Source of the DNA: Elusimicrobiota bacterium
GTDB taxonomy: Bacteria > CG03 > SLGR01 > JAFGSA01
Direction: 5' to 3'
Assembly (NCBI GenBank): GCA_016934855.1
Contig: JAFGSA010000075.1
Coordinates: 1-33,766, forward strand
Length of the DNA: 33,766 nt
Within the stretch, counting starts at the first letter, position 1. Every line of letters starts with the position of its first letter. The notes below the pieces were generated by a model, which searched no databases, was not told the origin of the DNA, and saw only the letters and a program-made list of their open reading frames with translations. Made by a program: the position numbers and the translations under genes. This document shows positions 16,000 to 23,241 of the stretch, one piece after another.

Positions 16000-16435
16000 A
16001 ATATATAGATATTGTAGCCATTATTTCTTCCGAATCAATTTTTAACTTAGCAGGGAGTTTTTTGCCGTCGATTTCGGTCCATTCGAGGTATTCTATCCAT
16101 TTCGCAGGCGCGTCTTCGGGAGAAGCGAACAGGTACGGCCAGTACCTGAAAATCTTCCCGAACCGCTTCTGCATGGGTACGGTGATCTCCAGTACTTTTC
16201 CTTTTTCCGCTATGATTTTTCCGCCGGGGAGATCGTAATCGTCCTGAAGGTAGAGGTAGAACCTTCCCGGATCGCTTTCCACCTTAAAAATACCTCTCAT
16301 ATGGGGATACCTGATATCGGCAGGCCCCGAGATCGAAATATCCATTACGCCGGCAACGGTGATATCCGGCGGATCGGGAAGTGAAGCGCAGCCGCATATC
16401 AGTATCAGCACGGAAAGGATTAACTTCTGCTTCAC
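15989..16435 (-). CDS. LolB-like outer-membrane lipoprotein
   Basis: 148 residues with a lipoprotein signal peptide: MKQKLILSVLILICGC, where the lipobox ICGC would place the lipidated Cys at 16. The short mature domain is mostly beta strands (ITVAGVMDISISGPADIRYP, GRFYLYLQDDYDL, GKVLEITVPMQKRFGK, KKLPAKLKIDSEEIMATISI), consistent with a small LolA/LolB-type half-barrel that receives lipoproteins at the outer membrane. The sequence match to LolB is weak; the call rests on the lipobox, the fold pattern and position directly before ispE, where lolB sits in many genomes. The start is GTG at 16433-16435, immediately after the TAA of the TPR gene, so translation is probably coupled. The stop overlaps ispE by 11 bases. 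Confidence 0.6.
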   Translation of the reverse strand: MKQKLILSVLILICGCASLPDPPDITVAGVMDISISGPADIRYPHMRGIFKVESDPGRFYLYLQDDYDLPGGKIIAEKGKVLEITVPMQKRFGKIFRYWPYLFASPEDAPAKWIEYLEWTEIDGKKLPAKLKIDSEEIMATISIYYGD

Positions 16436-17890
16436 TTATTTAAGGTTATGGAGCTTCTCTTGGAGTTCCTTGTTGTCGGGGTCTTCTTTAAGGGCTCTCT
16501 TGTACGTCTTTTCGGCTTTGGACGCCTGTTCGAGTTTCGCGTACGCGTCGCCGAGATGCTCGAGTATGACGGGATCGTCGGAAAGCTCCGCGGCCCTCTT
16601 GAGCACCTTGAGCGCCTCTTCGTATTTGCCCTGCTTGTAGTATATCCAGCCCAGGCTGTCTATATATGCCGCATTCTCGGGTTCTATGACCAAGGCCCTT
16701 ATTATGTGTTTCTCGGCTTCGTCGAGGTTTATCCCTTTCTCGGCCCAGGTGTATCCGATATAGTTATGCGCCACGGAATGGTCCGGGTCTAGCTCGAGAC
16801 ACTTCTTGAACATGCCGTACGCTTTCTCGTGGTTTCCCATCTTGTCGTTGACGACCCCCAGGTGCAGGTATACCTGCGGATCGTCTTTCAGGTCGGCGGC
16901 TTTCAGAAGAACTTCCTCGGCTTCAGCGTACTCTTCCCTGTACTCGTAGGTCAGCCCCAGGAAATACCAGCTCGTGAATTCATCGGGATAAAGCCTGGTG
17001 GCTTCCCGGAAGGTCTCCAGGGCCTTGTCCACCTTCCCCATATCGCTGTAAAGGGCGCCCAGCTTCAGCATGAGCCCTATGTTATTGCCGCCCATATCCT
17101 GTATGCTTATGAGTATTTTCTCGGCGTCTTCGTATTTTTTCCAGTTCTGGTACACTTCGCTCAGCAGGTACATCACCTGGACGTTCTGCGGGTGCTCGTC
17201 GAGTATTATAAGAAGATATTTCTCCGCCTGCCTGTATTTTCCCACGTGGCTGTAAACGCGGGCTATCTGGAGATACACGTCGTTGGGGTCCGCGCCGTAT
17301 TTCAGCGCTTCGAGGTAGTTCTTGACGGCGGTATCGTATTTCGAGAGCTTGAGGTATATGTCCGCTATAGAGAGCCTGAGGAAGACGTTGTCCGGCTCTT
17401 TCTTAAGAAGATCCATGTACTGCTTGAGCGCGGATTTGAAATCACCGTTGGACTCGTATATGGATGCTATATTGAGCTGGCTCATGTTGTTGGAGGGCTC
17501 TATGGTGCTCAGATTCTGGTACAGCTCCAGAGCGCGGTCCTTGTTCCCCAGCCTGGTGTATACGTCAGCCAGGAGTTCCGTCAGGTGCGCGTCCATGGGG
17601 TCGATATTATACATCCTGGAACCGACCTCCCGGGCCTTCCTGTAATCTCCCGTTATATAGTAGAGTTCCAGCAGGTCCCACTGGAGCGCCCAGCTGTCCC
17701 TGTCGAGCCTGTACGCCTGTTCGAGCCAGCCTATCCCCCTCTGGAGTTCCCCCTTGTGTATATAGAACCTGCCCAGGAGATAATGGTAATACGGGTTGAA
17801 CCTGGAAGACACCCTGTATATGGCGTGCGACTGCGGCGCCAGGGCCAGCAGCAGCAATATGAGCGAAACGGTTATCTTCTTCCTATTCAT
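16436..17890 (-). CDS. Exported tetratricopeptide-repeat (TPR) protein
   Basis: 484 residues from the ATG at 17890, chosen because a signal peptide starts there (MNRKKITVSLILLLLALAPQ, cut near SHA). The in-frame ATG at 17932 would add a charged, non-signal extension and lies further inside the previous gene. The mature protein is about a dozen 34-residue TPR units end to end (for example YYHYLLGRFYIHKGELQRGI, LGNKDRALELYQNLSTIEPS, AYIDSLGWIYYKQGKYEEAL), with the typical W/L/G/Y-A-P pattern. TPR proteins scaffold protein complexes; here it is probably periplasmic or outer-membrane-associated. The gene overlaps the HD-GYP gene by eight bases and is followed without a gap by the LolB-like gene, suggesting a shared envelope role. 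The ligand is unknown. Confidence 0.9.
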   Translation of the reverse strand: MNRKKITVSLILLLLALAPQSHAIYRVSSRFNPYYHYLLGRFYIHKGELQRGIGWLEQAYRLDRDSWALQWDLLELYYITGDYRKAREVGSRMYNIDPMDAHLTELLADVYTRLGNKDRALELYQNLSTIEPSNNMSQLNIASIYESNGDFKSALKQYMDLLKKEPDNVFLRLSIADIYLKLSKYDTAVKNYLEALKYGADPNDVYLQIARVYSHVGKYRQAEKYLLIILDEHPQNVQVMYLLSEVYQNWKKYEDAEKILISIQDMGGNNIGLMLKLGALYSDMGKVDKALETFREATRLYPDEFTSWYFLGLTYEYREEYAEAEEVLLKAADLKDDPQVYLHLGVVNDKMGNHEKAYGMFKKCLELDPDHSVAHNYIGYTWAEKGINLDEAEKHIIRALVIEPENAAYIDSLGWIYYKQGKYEEALKVLKRAAELSDDPVILEHLGDAYAKLEQASKAEKTYKRALKEDPDNKELQEKLHNLK

Positions 17891-19172
17891 AAACGCGTAC
17901 CCGCACCGGGTAGTACTTGCAGAACTCGTCAACGGCGCCGTCCAGATCCCCTTTCCTTATGCTGTCCGCCAGCTGCCCCAGCGTCATGCCGTTGAATATC
18001 AGCGAGGCTTTCCTTGGAACCTCGTTTATATCTCCCTCCGTGAGCACTTTCAGTATATCGTATACTTCCAGGCCCAGGAACACGTCAAGAAAATAGGAAT
18101 CGAACTTGGTATCCCTGTTCTGCTCCAGAAGATCCACCGCCTTCTCGATGGAAACCGGGGTGCTGTACTGCCTCTTATATGTGAACGCGTCGAAGACGTC
18201 CACTATGGCTATTATCTTGGCCATCTCCGGTATCTGGTGCCCTTTCAGCTTATCCGGGTACCCGGTACCGTCCACGTTCTCGTGATGCGAGGCCGCTATG
18301 AGCGGCAGGTCCCTGTACTGGGGCTGAAGATAGGTCTGTTCGAGTATCTTCCTGGTTACCAGGGTATGCGTCTGTATATGCGCGAACTCCTCCCTGGTAA
18401 GCTTGGTCGGTTTCTGCAGTATGCTCTCTTTCACGCCTATCTTGCCCAGGTCATGGAGGAGCGCCGCGTATTTTATGGCTTCCATCTTGTCCTTGGAGTA
18501 CCCGAGTTTCTTCGCGACAAGCACCGCGTATTTGCAGACCCTGCGGGAATGTCCCGCTGTCATGGGATCCCTCGCGTCCAGCGTCTCGGAAAGCGTGTCG
18601 ATGAACGATATAAAGGTCTTCTTTATCTCGATATAGAGTTTCGCGTTCTCTATGGCGGCGGCAGCCTGTTTCGCCAGGAGCCCCAGTATCTCCTCGTCCT
18701 GTTTGGTGAAATAACCGCTCTTCTTGTTCAGCACTTCGAACACGCCGATCTTTTCGCCTTTCTGGTTCTTGAGCGGCATGCAGAGCACGGCTTTCGACTT
18801 GTACCCGGTCTTCTTGTCTATGCTCCTGTTGAACCGCCTGTCCCTGTAGGCGTTCTTCACGTTTATGACCTTGCCGGTCTTCAGGGCGTGCCCCGCGAGC
18901 CCTATATTGAACGGCAGGCGTATCTCCCGGCTCTTCAGCCCGTGGGATACCCAGTTGTAGAGCTCTTTCTTCTCCTCGTCAAGCAGGTAGACCGAACATC
19001 TGTCCGACTCGAGTATCTTGTTCGTCCAGTCGGCGATGATCTTTACTATCTCCTGTATATCGCTCGACGAGCTTATCTGGGAGGAGAATTTCAGTATCAT
19101 GGAGAGCTTATGCTTCCAGCCCCTCAGGTTATCGTTCTTCTTCTGCAGGTCTTTGAGCTCTTTACCCGTCAT
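17883..19172 (-). CDS. GAF - HD-GYP domain protein (probable c-di-GMP phosphodiesterase)
   Basis: 429 residues, cytoplasmic. A short N-terminal coiled segment (1-25) is followed by a GAF sensor domain (about 37-178: ILESDRCSVYLLDEEKKELY, GLAGHALKTG, FEVLNKKSGYFTKQDEEIL). Next comes an HD-GYP domain (about 187-375) with GHSRRV (His208), the metal-binding LLHDLGKIGV (His240/Asp241), HHE (296-298) and DGTGYPDKLKG (GYP 304-306). Residues 375-429 form an extra C-terminal segment. HD-GYP enzymes hydrolyse cyclic di-GMP to pGpG/GMP and lower its level; all motif residues are present, so activity is expected. It overlaps the macro-domain gene by four bases (ATGA) and the TPR gene by eight, placing it in one operon. 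The GAF ligand is unknown. Confidence 0.93.
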   Translation of the reverse strand: MTGKELKDLQKKNDNLRGWKHKLSMILKFSSQISSSSDIQEIVKIIADWTNKILESDRCSVYLLDEEKKELYNWVSHGLKSREIRLPFNIGLAGHALKTGKVINVKNAYRDRRFNRSIDKKTGYKSKAVLCMPLKNQKGEKIGVFEVLNKKSGYFTKQDEEILGLLAKQAAAAIENAKLYIEIKKTFISFIDTLSETLDARDPMTAGHSRRVCKYAVLVAKKLGYSKDKMEAIKYAALLHDLGKIGVKESILQKPTKLTREEFAHIQTHTLVTRKILEQTYLQPQYRDLPLIAASHHENVDGTGYPDKLKGHQIPEMAKIIAIVDVFDAFTYKRQYSTPVSIEKAVDLLEQNRDTKFDSYFLDVFLGLEVYDILKVLTEGDINEVPRKASLIFNGMTLGQLADSIRKGDLDGAVDEFCKYYPVRVRVYE

Positions 19173-19726
19173 TTGAGCTGTTTCTCCAGTTCCTTCCTGA
19201 ACACGTCGTATTTGTCCTTATCGAAGAGGACGAACCTCACGAGCTTCACCGTGTCATCGTACTTGAGAAAATCCACGGTCGAGGATATGGCGATACTGGC
19301 GGCCTCGTCGGCCGGGTACCCGTAGACTCCCGTGCTTATGGCGGGTATGGCTATGGTCTTCACCTTGTTGTCCGAGGCGAGCCTGAGGCTCTTGTAATGG
19401 CATTTCCTGAGCAGTTTGGCGTCCTTTTTGGACCCGCTGTACACGGGCCCTACCGTGTGTATGACGAACCTGGCCTTGAGGTTATAGCCGCTCGTGAGTT
19501 TGGCGTCGCCCGTCTCGCAGCCGCCCTGGATCTTGCATTCTTCCAGGAGCCCTCTTCCTGCTGCCCTGTGTATGGCGCCGTCGACACCGCCGCCACCCAG
19601 CAGTTTCCTGTTGGCGGCATTGACTATCGCTTCGGTATCCTGCCTGGTAATATCCCCGAACGCGACCTCTATGGTCTTGTTCCTGACGCTTCTCGATACG
19701 GTTTCCATCTTCTCCAAGATAAGCAT
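19169..19726 (-). CDS. Macro-domain protein (ADP-ribose / O-acetyl-ADP-ribose hydrolase type)
   Basis: Up to 185 residues; the start is either 19726 or the ATG at 19708 (GGAG three bases upstream), neither with ideal spacing. A single macro domain fills the protein: VAFGDITRQDTEAIVNAANR (binding-site Asp25 and catalytic-loop NAAN 36-39), GGGGVDGAIHRAAG (44-57), FVIHTVGPVY and the phosphate loop STGVYGYP (131-138). This pattern matches the MacroD/YmdB group, which removes ADP-ribose from proteins or deacetylates O-acetyl-ADP-ribose. It is the first gene of the operon macro - HD-GYP - TPR - LolB-like - ispE, driven by the promoter at 19757-19785, and overlaps the HD-GYP start by four bases. Confidence 0.92.
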   Translation of the reverse strand: MLILEKMETVSRSVRNKTIEVAFGDITRQDTEAIVNAANRKLLGGGGVDGAIHRAAGRGLLEECKIQGGCETGDAKLTSGYNLKARFVIHTVGPVYSGSKKDAKLLRKCHYKSLRLASDNKVKTIAIPAISTGVYGYPADEAASIAISSTVDFLKYDDTVKLVRFVLFDKDKYDVFRKELEKQLK

Positions 19727-19756
19727 TCCTTTTATATATATTTACGTAAGAATTAT

Positions 19757-19785
19757 ATTATAATACTAATCCGGCGAAATTTCAA
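19757..19785 (-). promoter_or_regulatory. Sigma70-type promoter of the macro-HD-GYP-TPR-lolB-ispE operon
   Basis: Read on the minus strand: TTGAAA (19785-19780), a 17-bp spacer and TATAAT (19762-19757). Transcription would start near 19750, about 24 nt before the first candidate ATG. It stands back-to-back with the helicase promoter at 19804, the two -35 boxes being 18 bp apart. Confidence 0.75.
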
Positions 19786-19803
19786 AGCGATTCAGCGGGT
19801 TTC

Positions 19804-19833
19804 TTGACATATTTCTTAAAAAATGTCTTTATT
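19804..19833 (+). promoter_or_regulatory. Promoter giving a leaderless helicase mRNA
   Basis: TTGACA (19804-19809), an 18-bp spacer and TTTATT (19828-19833; or CTTTAT with 17 bp). Transcription should start at about 19840, exactly the ATG of the DinG-like gene. No Shine-Dalgarno sequence precedes it. The -35 box is perfect; the -10 is weaker than in the other promoters here. Confidence 0.55.
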
Positions 19834-19839
19834 TACCTT

Positions 19840-21840
19840 ATGAGCAGCATGGAGTCATACCTCGGGATAGGTTCCCCCGTAGCATCCAGGATCAATAATT
19901 ACGAGTACAGGCGCCAGCAGATAGAGATGGCCGAATCCGTCCAGGCAGCTATTATCCACAATAAACACCTCATGGTCGAAGCCGGCTGCGGCGTGGGAAA
20001 GAGTTTCGCGTACCTGGTCCCGTTCATGCTCTGGGTCACTATGCAGGATAAGAAGAAAGTGGTCATCTCCACGTACACGAAAGCCCTCCAGCAGCAGCTC
20101 ATAGACAAAGATATCCCGTTCCTCGCCGGGGCGCTGGACATGGACGTGAAAGCCGTGTTATGCGTGGGGAGCAGGAACTACCTGTGCCTGAGGAGGCTGG
20201 ACAACTCCTGGGGGACCCGGCTGCTCGATACAGAATCCGAGGTTAAACAGCTCCAGCGGCTCTATGACTGGGCTTCCCAGACCGAAGACGGGCTCCGGTT
20301 CAACCTTGATTTCAAGGTCTCCGATAACCTGTGGGCGGACGTCTGCCGCACCCCGGATATATGCAAAGACAGGAGCTGCGCCTTCTACAAGAGGTGTTTT
20401 TTCTATAAAGCCAGGAAAGAGCAGCTGACCGCGGATATACTGATACTGAACCACCACCTGCTCTTCTCGGACATAGCCTCCGGAGGCAAAGTGTTCCCCA
20501 AGTACCACGCCGTGGTATTCGACGAAGCGCAGAACATGGAAGACGTCGCCAGCGACACCCTGAGCCTGAGCGTTTCCAGGCACGGCATCAAGTACCTGCT
20601 GAGCAGGATATACAAATCCGGTTCCACGAGATGCCTGGCCGCCAGGTACGAAAAATCGATAAAAGAGTTCAAAAGGCCCGTCATGGACCGGGTGAACGCC
20701 GTGAAACGGAAGACCGACTCGTTTTTCACGGACATACTCGACGAGTTCGGTCTCAAAGACACCTCGTACAGGATACACGTCCGCGACATGTTCCCGAACA
20801 CGCTCTCTGACCCTTTGGTGGAGCTTTCGGTACTTCTTTCCGATATTTCGCTCAAGACAGAGGACGACGAGGCCAAAATGGAGTTCAAGTATTATTCCGT
20901 CCTATGCAAGAACATGGCGGAGAACCTGAAGATAATACTCTCCATGGGTTTCGAGAACTACGTGTACTACCTGAAGATAAAAGCCCGGCACCACAACGTC
21001 TACTGCTCTTTCAACGCCACTCCCGTAGACGTCGCGGAACTCCTGGACAAGATGGTCTTCAAACCCATATCCCCGGTGATACTAACTTCCGCTACGCTCA
21101 CGGTGAACAGCTCGTTCGATTTCATCAGGAAACGCGTGGGACTGGCGGAACCGCTTGAAAAGCGGGTGGACTCGCCGTTCAACTACAGGGAGAACGTGCT
21201 CCTGTATACGCCGACGGACCTGCCGGACCCGTCGTACGACCTGGATGCGTTCCAGGAGGCGACCGTAGACAGGATAAGCGAGCTGCTGGTCATAACAGGC
21301 GGCCGGACTTTCATCCTGTTCACTTCATACGCCATGCTCAACAAATCCGCGGAAGAGCTCGTCAACCGGTTCCCTAAACTTAACTTCCTCGTGCACGGCG
21401 AGATGAGCCAGAACAGGATACTGAAGGATTTCGCGAAGAAGCCGGGTTCGGTGCTGCTGGGCACGACGACTTTCTGGCAGGGAGTGGATTTCCCGGGCAG
21501 GGCCCTCGAATGCGTGATACTGACGAAACTCCCGTTCTCCGTACCGGACGACCCGATAACCGAGGCCAGGATAGAGAACATCAGGAAATACGAACGCGAT
21601 CCGTTCATGACATACCAGGTGCCCATAGCGACACTCCTCTTCAAGCAGGGGTTCGGCAGGCTCATACGCCACAGGAAGGATTTCGGCATAGTGGCAGTAC
21701 TGGACCCCAGGGTTAAGACCAGGCGCTACGGCAGGATATTTCTGGACTCGCTGCCCGAATGCAACAGGATAACTGATATAAGGGAACTGGCGGAAAACTA
21801 TAAATATCTCTGTGACAAGTACGCCCCGGATGCTGTCTAG
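19840..21840 (+). CDS. DinG/XPD-family iron-sulfur DNA helicase
   Basis: 666 residues from the ATG at 19840. An upstream in-frame ATG at 19804-region sequence lies inside the promoter and was rejected. It is a superfamily 2 helicase: Walker A in MVEAGCGVGKS (about 45-55), motif Ia (VVISTYTKALQQQL), Walker B VVFDEAQNME (DEAQ 228-231, in place of DEAH), motif III-like VILTSATLTV, and late motifs LLGTTTFWQGVDFPGRALE and FKQGFGRLIRH. Four cysteines match the DinG iron-sulfur site: Cys116, then Cys175, Cys180 and Cys186 (spacing x4 and x5 as in E. coli DinG). The family unwinds 5'-3' at forks, R-loops and G-quadruplexes. No exonuclease domain is present. The gene is single and converges on the PorV gene, sharing the bases of its stop codon. 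Confidence 0.94.
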   Translation: MSSMESYLGIGSPVASRINNYEYRRQQIEMAESVQAAIIHNKHLMVEAGCGVGKSFAYLVPFMLWVTMQDKKKVVISTYTKALQQQLIDKDIPFLAGALDMDVKAVLCVGSRNYLCLRRLDNSWGTRLLDTESEVKQLQRLYDWASQTEDGLRFNLDFKVSDNLWADVCRTPDICKDRSCAFYKRCFFYKARKEQLTADILILNHHLLFSDIASGGKVFPKYHAVVFDEAQNMEDVASDTLSLSVSRHGIKYLLSRIYKSGSTRCLAARYEKSIKEFKRPVMDRVNAVKRKTDSFFTDILDEFGLKDTSYRIHVRDMFPNTLSDPLVELSVLLSDISLKTEDDEAKMEFKYYSVLCKNMAENLKIILSMGFENYVYYLKIKARHHNVYCSFNATPVDVAELLDKMVFKPISPVILTSATLTVNSSFDFIRKRVGLAEPLEKRVDSPFNYRENVLLYTPTDLPDPSYDLDAFQEATVDRISELLVITGGRTFILFTSYAMLNKSAEELVNRFPKLNFLVHGEMSQNRILKDFAKKPGSVLLGTTTFWQGVDFPGRALECVILTKLPFSVPDDPITEARIENIRKYERDPFMTYQVPIATLLFKQGFGRLIRHRKDFGIVAVLDPRVKTRRYGRIFLDSLPECNRITDIRELAENYKYLCDKYAPDAV

Positions 21841-22754
21841 AACTGAAACAGGAAACTCATCCGCTGGGTGGTACCCAGTTCCGCGTACGGTACTACGGCG
21901 TAATCCAGCCTGTACCCCAGGACCTTCACCCCTATCCCGCCGCCCAACCCGTTCTTCCGGCTGAACAGCTTTTCCTTGTCCGGCTCTACCGCGCTCCTGA
22001 GCGCATTCAGGAAATACCCTCCCCTCAGGCTCAGGAACTGCACCGGCAGGTACTCCGTCCCGAACGCGAGTTTCACGTTCCCGTCTGCCGCTTCCCAGCT
22101 GGTATCCGCTCCCAGGCGTATCCCGCCTATGACCAGCCCGGTACCGAAACTGAACGTCAGAGGCAGGCTGTAGGTTTCGCTGATGAACTTCATCCCGGGC
22201 CCCAGGTTCCGCACTGCCACACCCAGGCTCAGGCCGCTGCCCAATTCCCTCTGCAGGCCCAGGTCTACGGCGACGCCGTTGGCGGTCTCGTCGTCTATCT
22301 GCTGCCGGACGTACTTGAGCGTGCTGCCCAGCAGGCTCCTGTCCGAGATTTCGGCAGCGTAGCTCATCTGCATAGCGAAATCGTACGCCCTGAATTCTCC
22401 CGAAGGTTCCCGGTCAGCTCCGCGTCCTTCGAGTTCGCCCATGGTCAGCAGTGTCGCGGACACCCCCAGCACGCCCCTTTTCAGGCTGAACGCGCCGGCG
22501 GCAAAGTTATATTTAATATCGTCTATCCATTCGGTATGCATGGCGCCCACCTGGGGTTTCTCGATGGACCCCAGTCCTGCGGGATTATAATAGAGGGCGT
22601 TCACGTCGCCTTTTACCGCGGTGTACGCGCCTCCCATCCCGACCGGCCTGGCGCCCGGCGCTATCTTCAAAAACGCCGCGCCGCTTGTCCCGCCGCAGGC
22701 TTCCGCCACCATGAAAGCGCCCAGGAACACCGCGAGACAGTATCCCAGCCGCAT
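21837..22754 (-). CDS. PorV/PorQ-family outer-membrane protein
   Basis: 305 residues from the ATG at 22754, where a signal peptide begins (MRLGYCLAVFLGAFMVAEA). Upstream in-frame codons run into the 7-bp repeat array and are unlikely to be translated. The mature N-terminus carries the family signature: SGAAFLKIAPGARPVGMGGA, then YTAVKGDVNALYYNPAGL. The rest is beta-barrel strands ending QRMSFLFQF. PorV in Bacteroidota is the outer-membrane shuttle of the type IX secretion system that receives proteins with C-terminal sorting domains. Here it sits 3' of a giant gene whose product ends in just such a domain, on the same strand, separated only by the four-helix-bundle cassette. A role in exporting or anchoring that protein is inferred; no other secretion component is in the window. 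Confidence 0.85.
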   Translation of the reverse strand: MRLGYCLAVFLGAFMVAEACGGTSGAAFLKIAPGARPVGMGGAYTAVKGDVNALYYNPAGLGSIEKPQVGAMHTEWIDDIKYNFAAGAFSLKRGVLGVSATLLTMGELEGRGADREPSGEFRAYDFAMQMSYAAEISDRSLLGSTLKYVRQQIDDETANGVAVDLGLQRELGSGLSLGVAVRNLGPGMKFISETYSLPLTFSFGTGLVIGGIRLGADTSWEAADGNVKLAFGTEYLPVQFLSLRGGYFLNALRSAVEPDKEKLFSRKNGLGGGIGVKVLGYRLDYAVVPYAELGTTQRMSFLFQF

Positions 22755-22798
22755 GATAAACTTAACCAGATCCAACCTGCTTAAACTGCCACCCTGAG

Positions 22799-22826
22799 TT
22801 TTAAGTTTTAAGTTATAAGTTTTAAG
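22799..22826. repeat. Heptamer array, 3' side of the four-helix-bundle gene
   Basis: Four perfect-register 7-bp units: TTTTAAG, TTTTAAG, TTATAAG, TTTTAAG. The array continues loosely into ACTTAAT. The stop codon of the four-helix-bundle gene (22822-22824) lies within the last unit. Read on the minus strand the units are CTTAAAA/CTTATAA, the same family as the array on the other side of the gene but inverted. Confidence 0.9.
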
Positions 22827-23178
22827 ACTTAATCGTATTTTTAAAACCATTTAACATTCTCCCGATTTCTTCAGAAAGTTTTGATATGTTATCGTATTTA
22901 TTTTTTACAACATACTCCAAATCATGTGATAATAAAAGATGATATTTAGTTTCTTCTAATGAACTCTCCGCCATATTTAAAAAATGAGCAAAATCTTTAC
23001 TGCTTTTCCTCTTATATCCTTCAGCAATGTTAGAAGGTATTGAAGCTGCCGACCTTCTCAACTGACTGACCAGCCCAAACTTTTCTGTATCCGGAAATTC
23101 CCTGGTTAATTTATATATCTCCAGCACCAGATTATGTGCTTTTTGCCAGACTTTTATCTTTTTAAACGTATAAACCAT
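22822..23178 (-). CDS. Four-helix-bundle protein (23S rRNA intervening-sequence family, PF05635/TIGR02436)
   Basis: 118 residues, typical length. Family hallmarks are visible in order: FKKIKVWQKAHNLVLEIYKL (helix 1), TREFPDTEKFGLVSQLRRSA, ASIPSNIAEGYKRKS (the SI..NIAEG motif), FAHFLNMAESSLEETKYHLL and a final helix LSEEIGRMLNGFKN. Members were first found in insertions in 23S rRNA genes and also occur alone; related Avd proteins act with reverse transcriptase in diversity-generating retroelements. A biochemical role for stand-alone copies is unsettled. Here it interrupts the space between the giant surface gene and its PorV neighbour, is clearly more AT-rich than either, and is bracketed by inverted 7-bp repeat arrays. 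That makes a small mobile cassette plausible. No reverse transcriptase or rRNA is in the window. Confidence 0.93.
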   Translation of the reverse strand: MVYTFKKIKVWQKAHNLVLEIYKLTREFPDTEKFGLVSQLRRSAASIPSNIAEGYKRKSSKDFAHFLNMAESSLEETKYHLLLSHDLEYVVKNKYDNISKLSEEIGRMLNGFKNTIKS

Positions 23179-23194
23179 TTTTCTTTCTCTTATC

Positions 23195-23222
23195 TTATAA
23201 CTTACAACTTATAACTTATAAC
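23195..23222. repeat. Heptamer array, 5' side of the four-helix-bundle gene
   Basis: Four 7-bp units in register: TTATAAC, TTACAAC, TTATAAC, TTATAAC. They lie 17-44 bp upstream of the four-helix-bundle start. A further pair TTCACGC TTCAC follows at 23231-23242, next to the stop of the giant gene. Together with 22799-22826 it forms an inverted pair enclosing about 424 bp. Confidence 0.9.
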
Positions 23223-23241
23223 TAACTTCCTTCACGCTTCA

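Noticed and set aside
17796..19325. Long open frame on the plus strand over the HD-GYP and macro genes
   Set aside because: Antisense shadow: the minus-strand genes have clear domains and coupled starts, while this frame has low-complexity Leu/Val/Tyr-rich sequence with no domain.
22755..22850. N-terminal extension of the PorV-type protein through the heptamer array
   Set aside because: It is encoded by the repeat array and spacer; the signal peptide starts at 22754.
22822..23178. Accessory variability (Avd) gene of a complete diversity-generating retroelement
   Set aside because: No reverse transcriptase, template repeat or adenine-specific variable repeat is in the window; only the protein family is shared.
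22799..23222. CRISPR-like repeats around the four-helix-bundle gene
   Set aside because: Units are 7 bp and contiguous without spacers, so they are simple tandem arrays.
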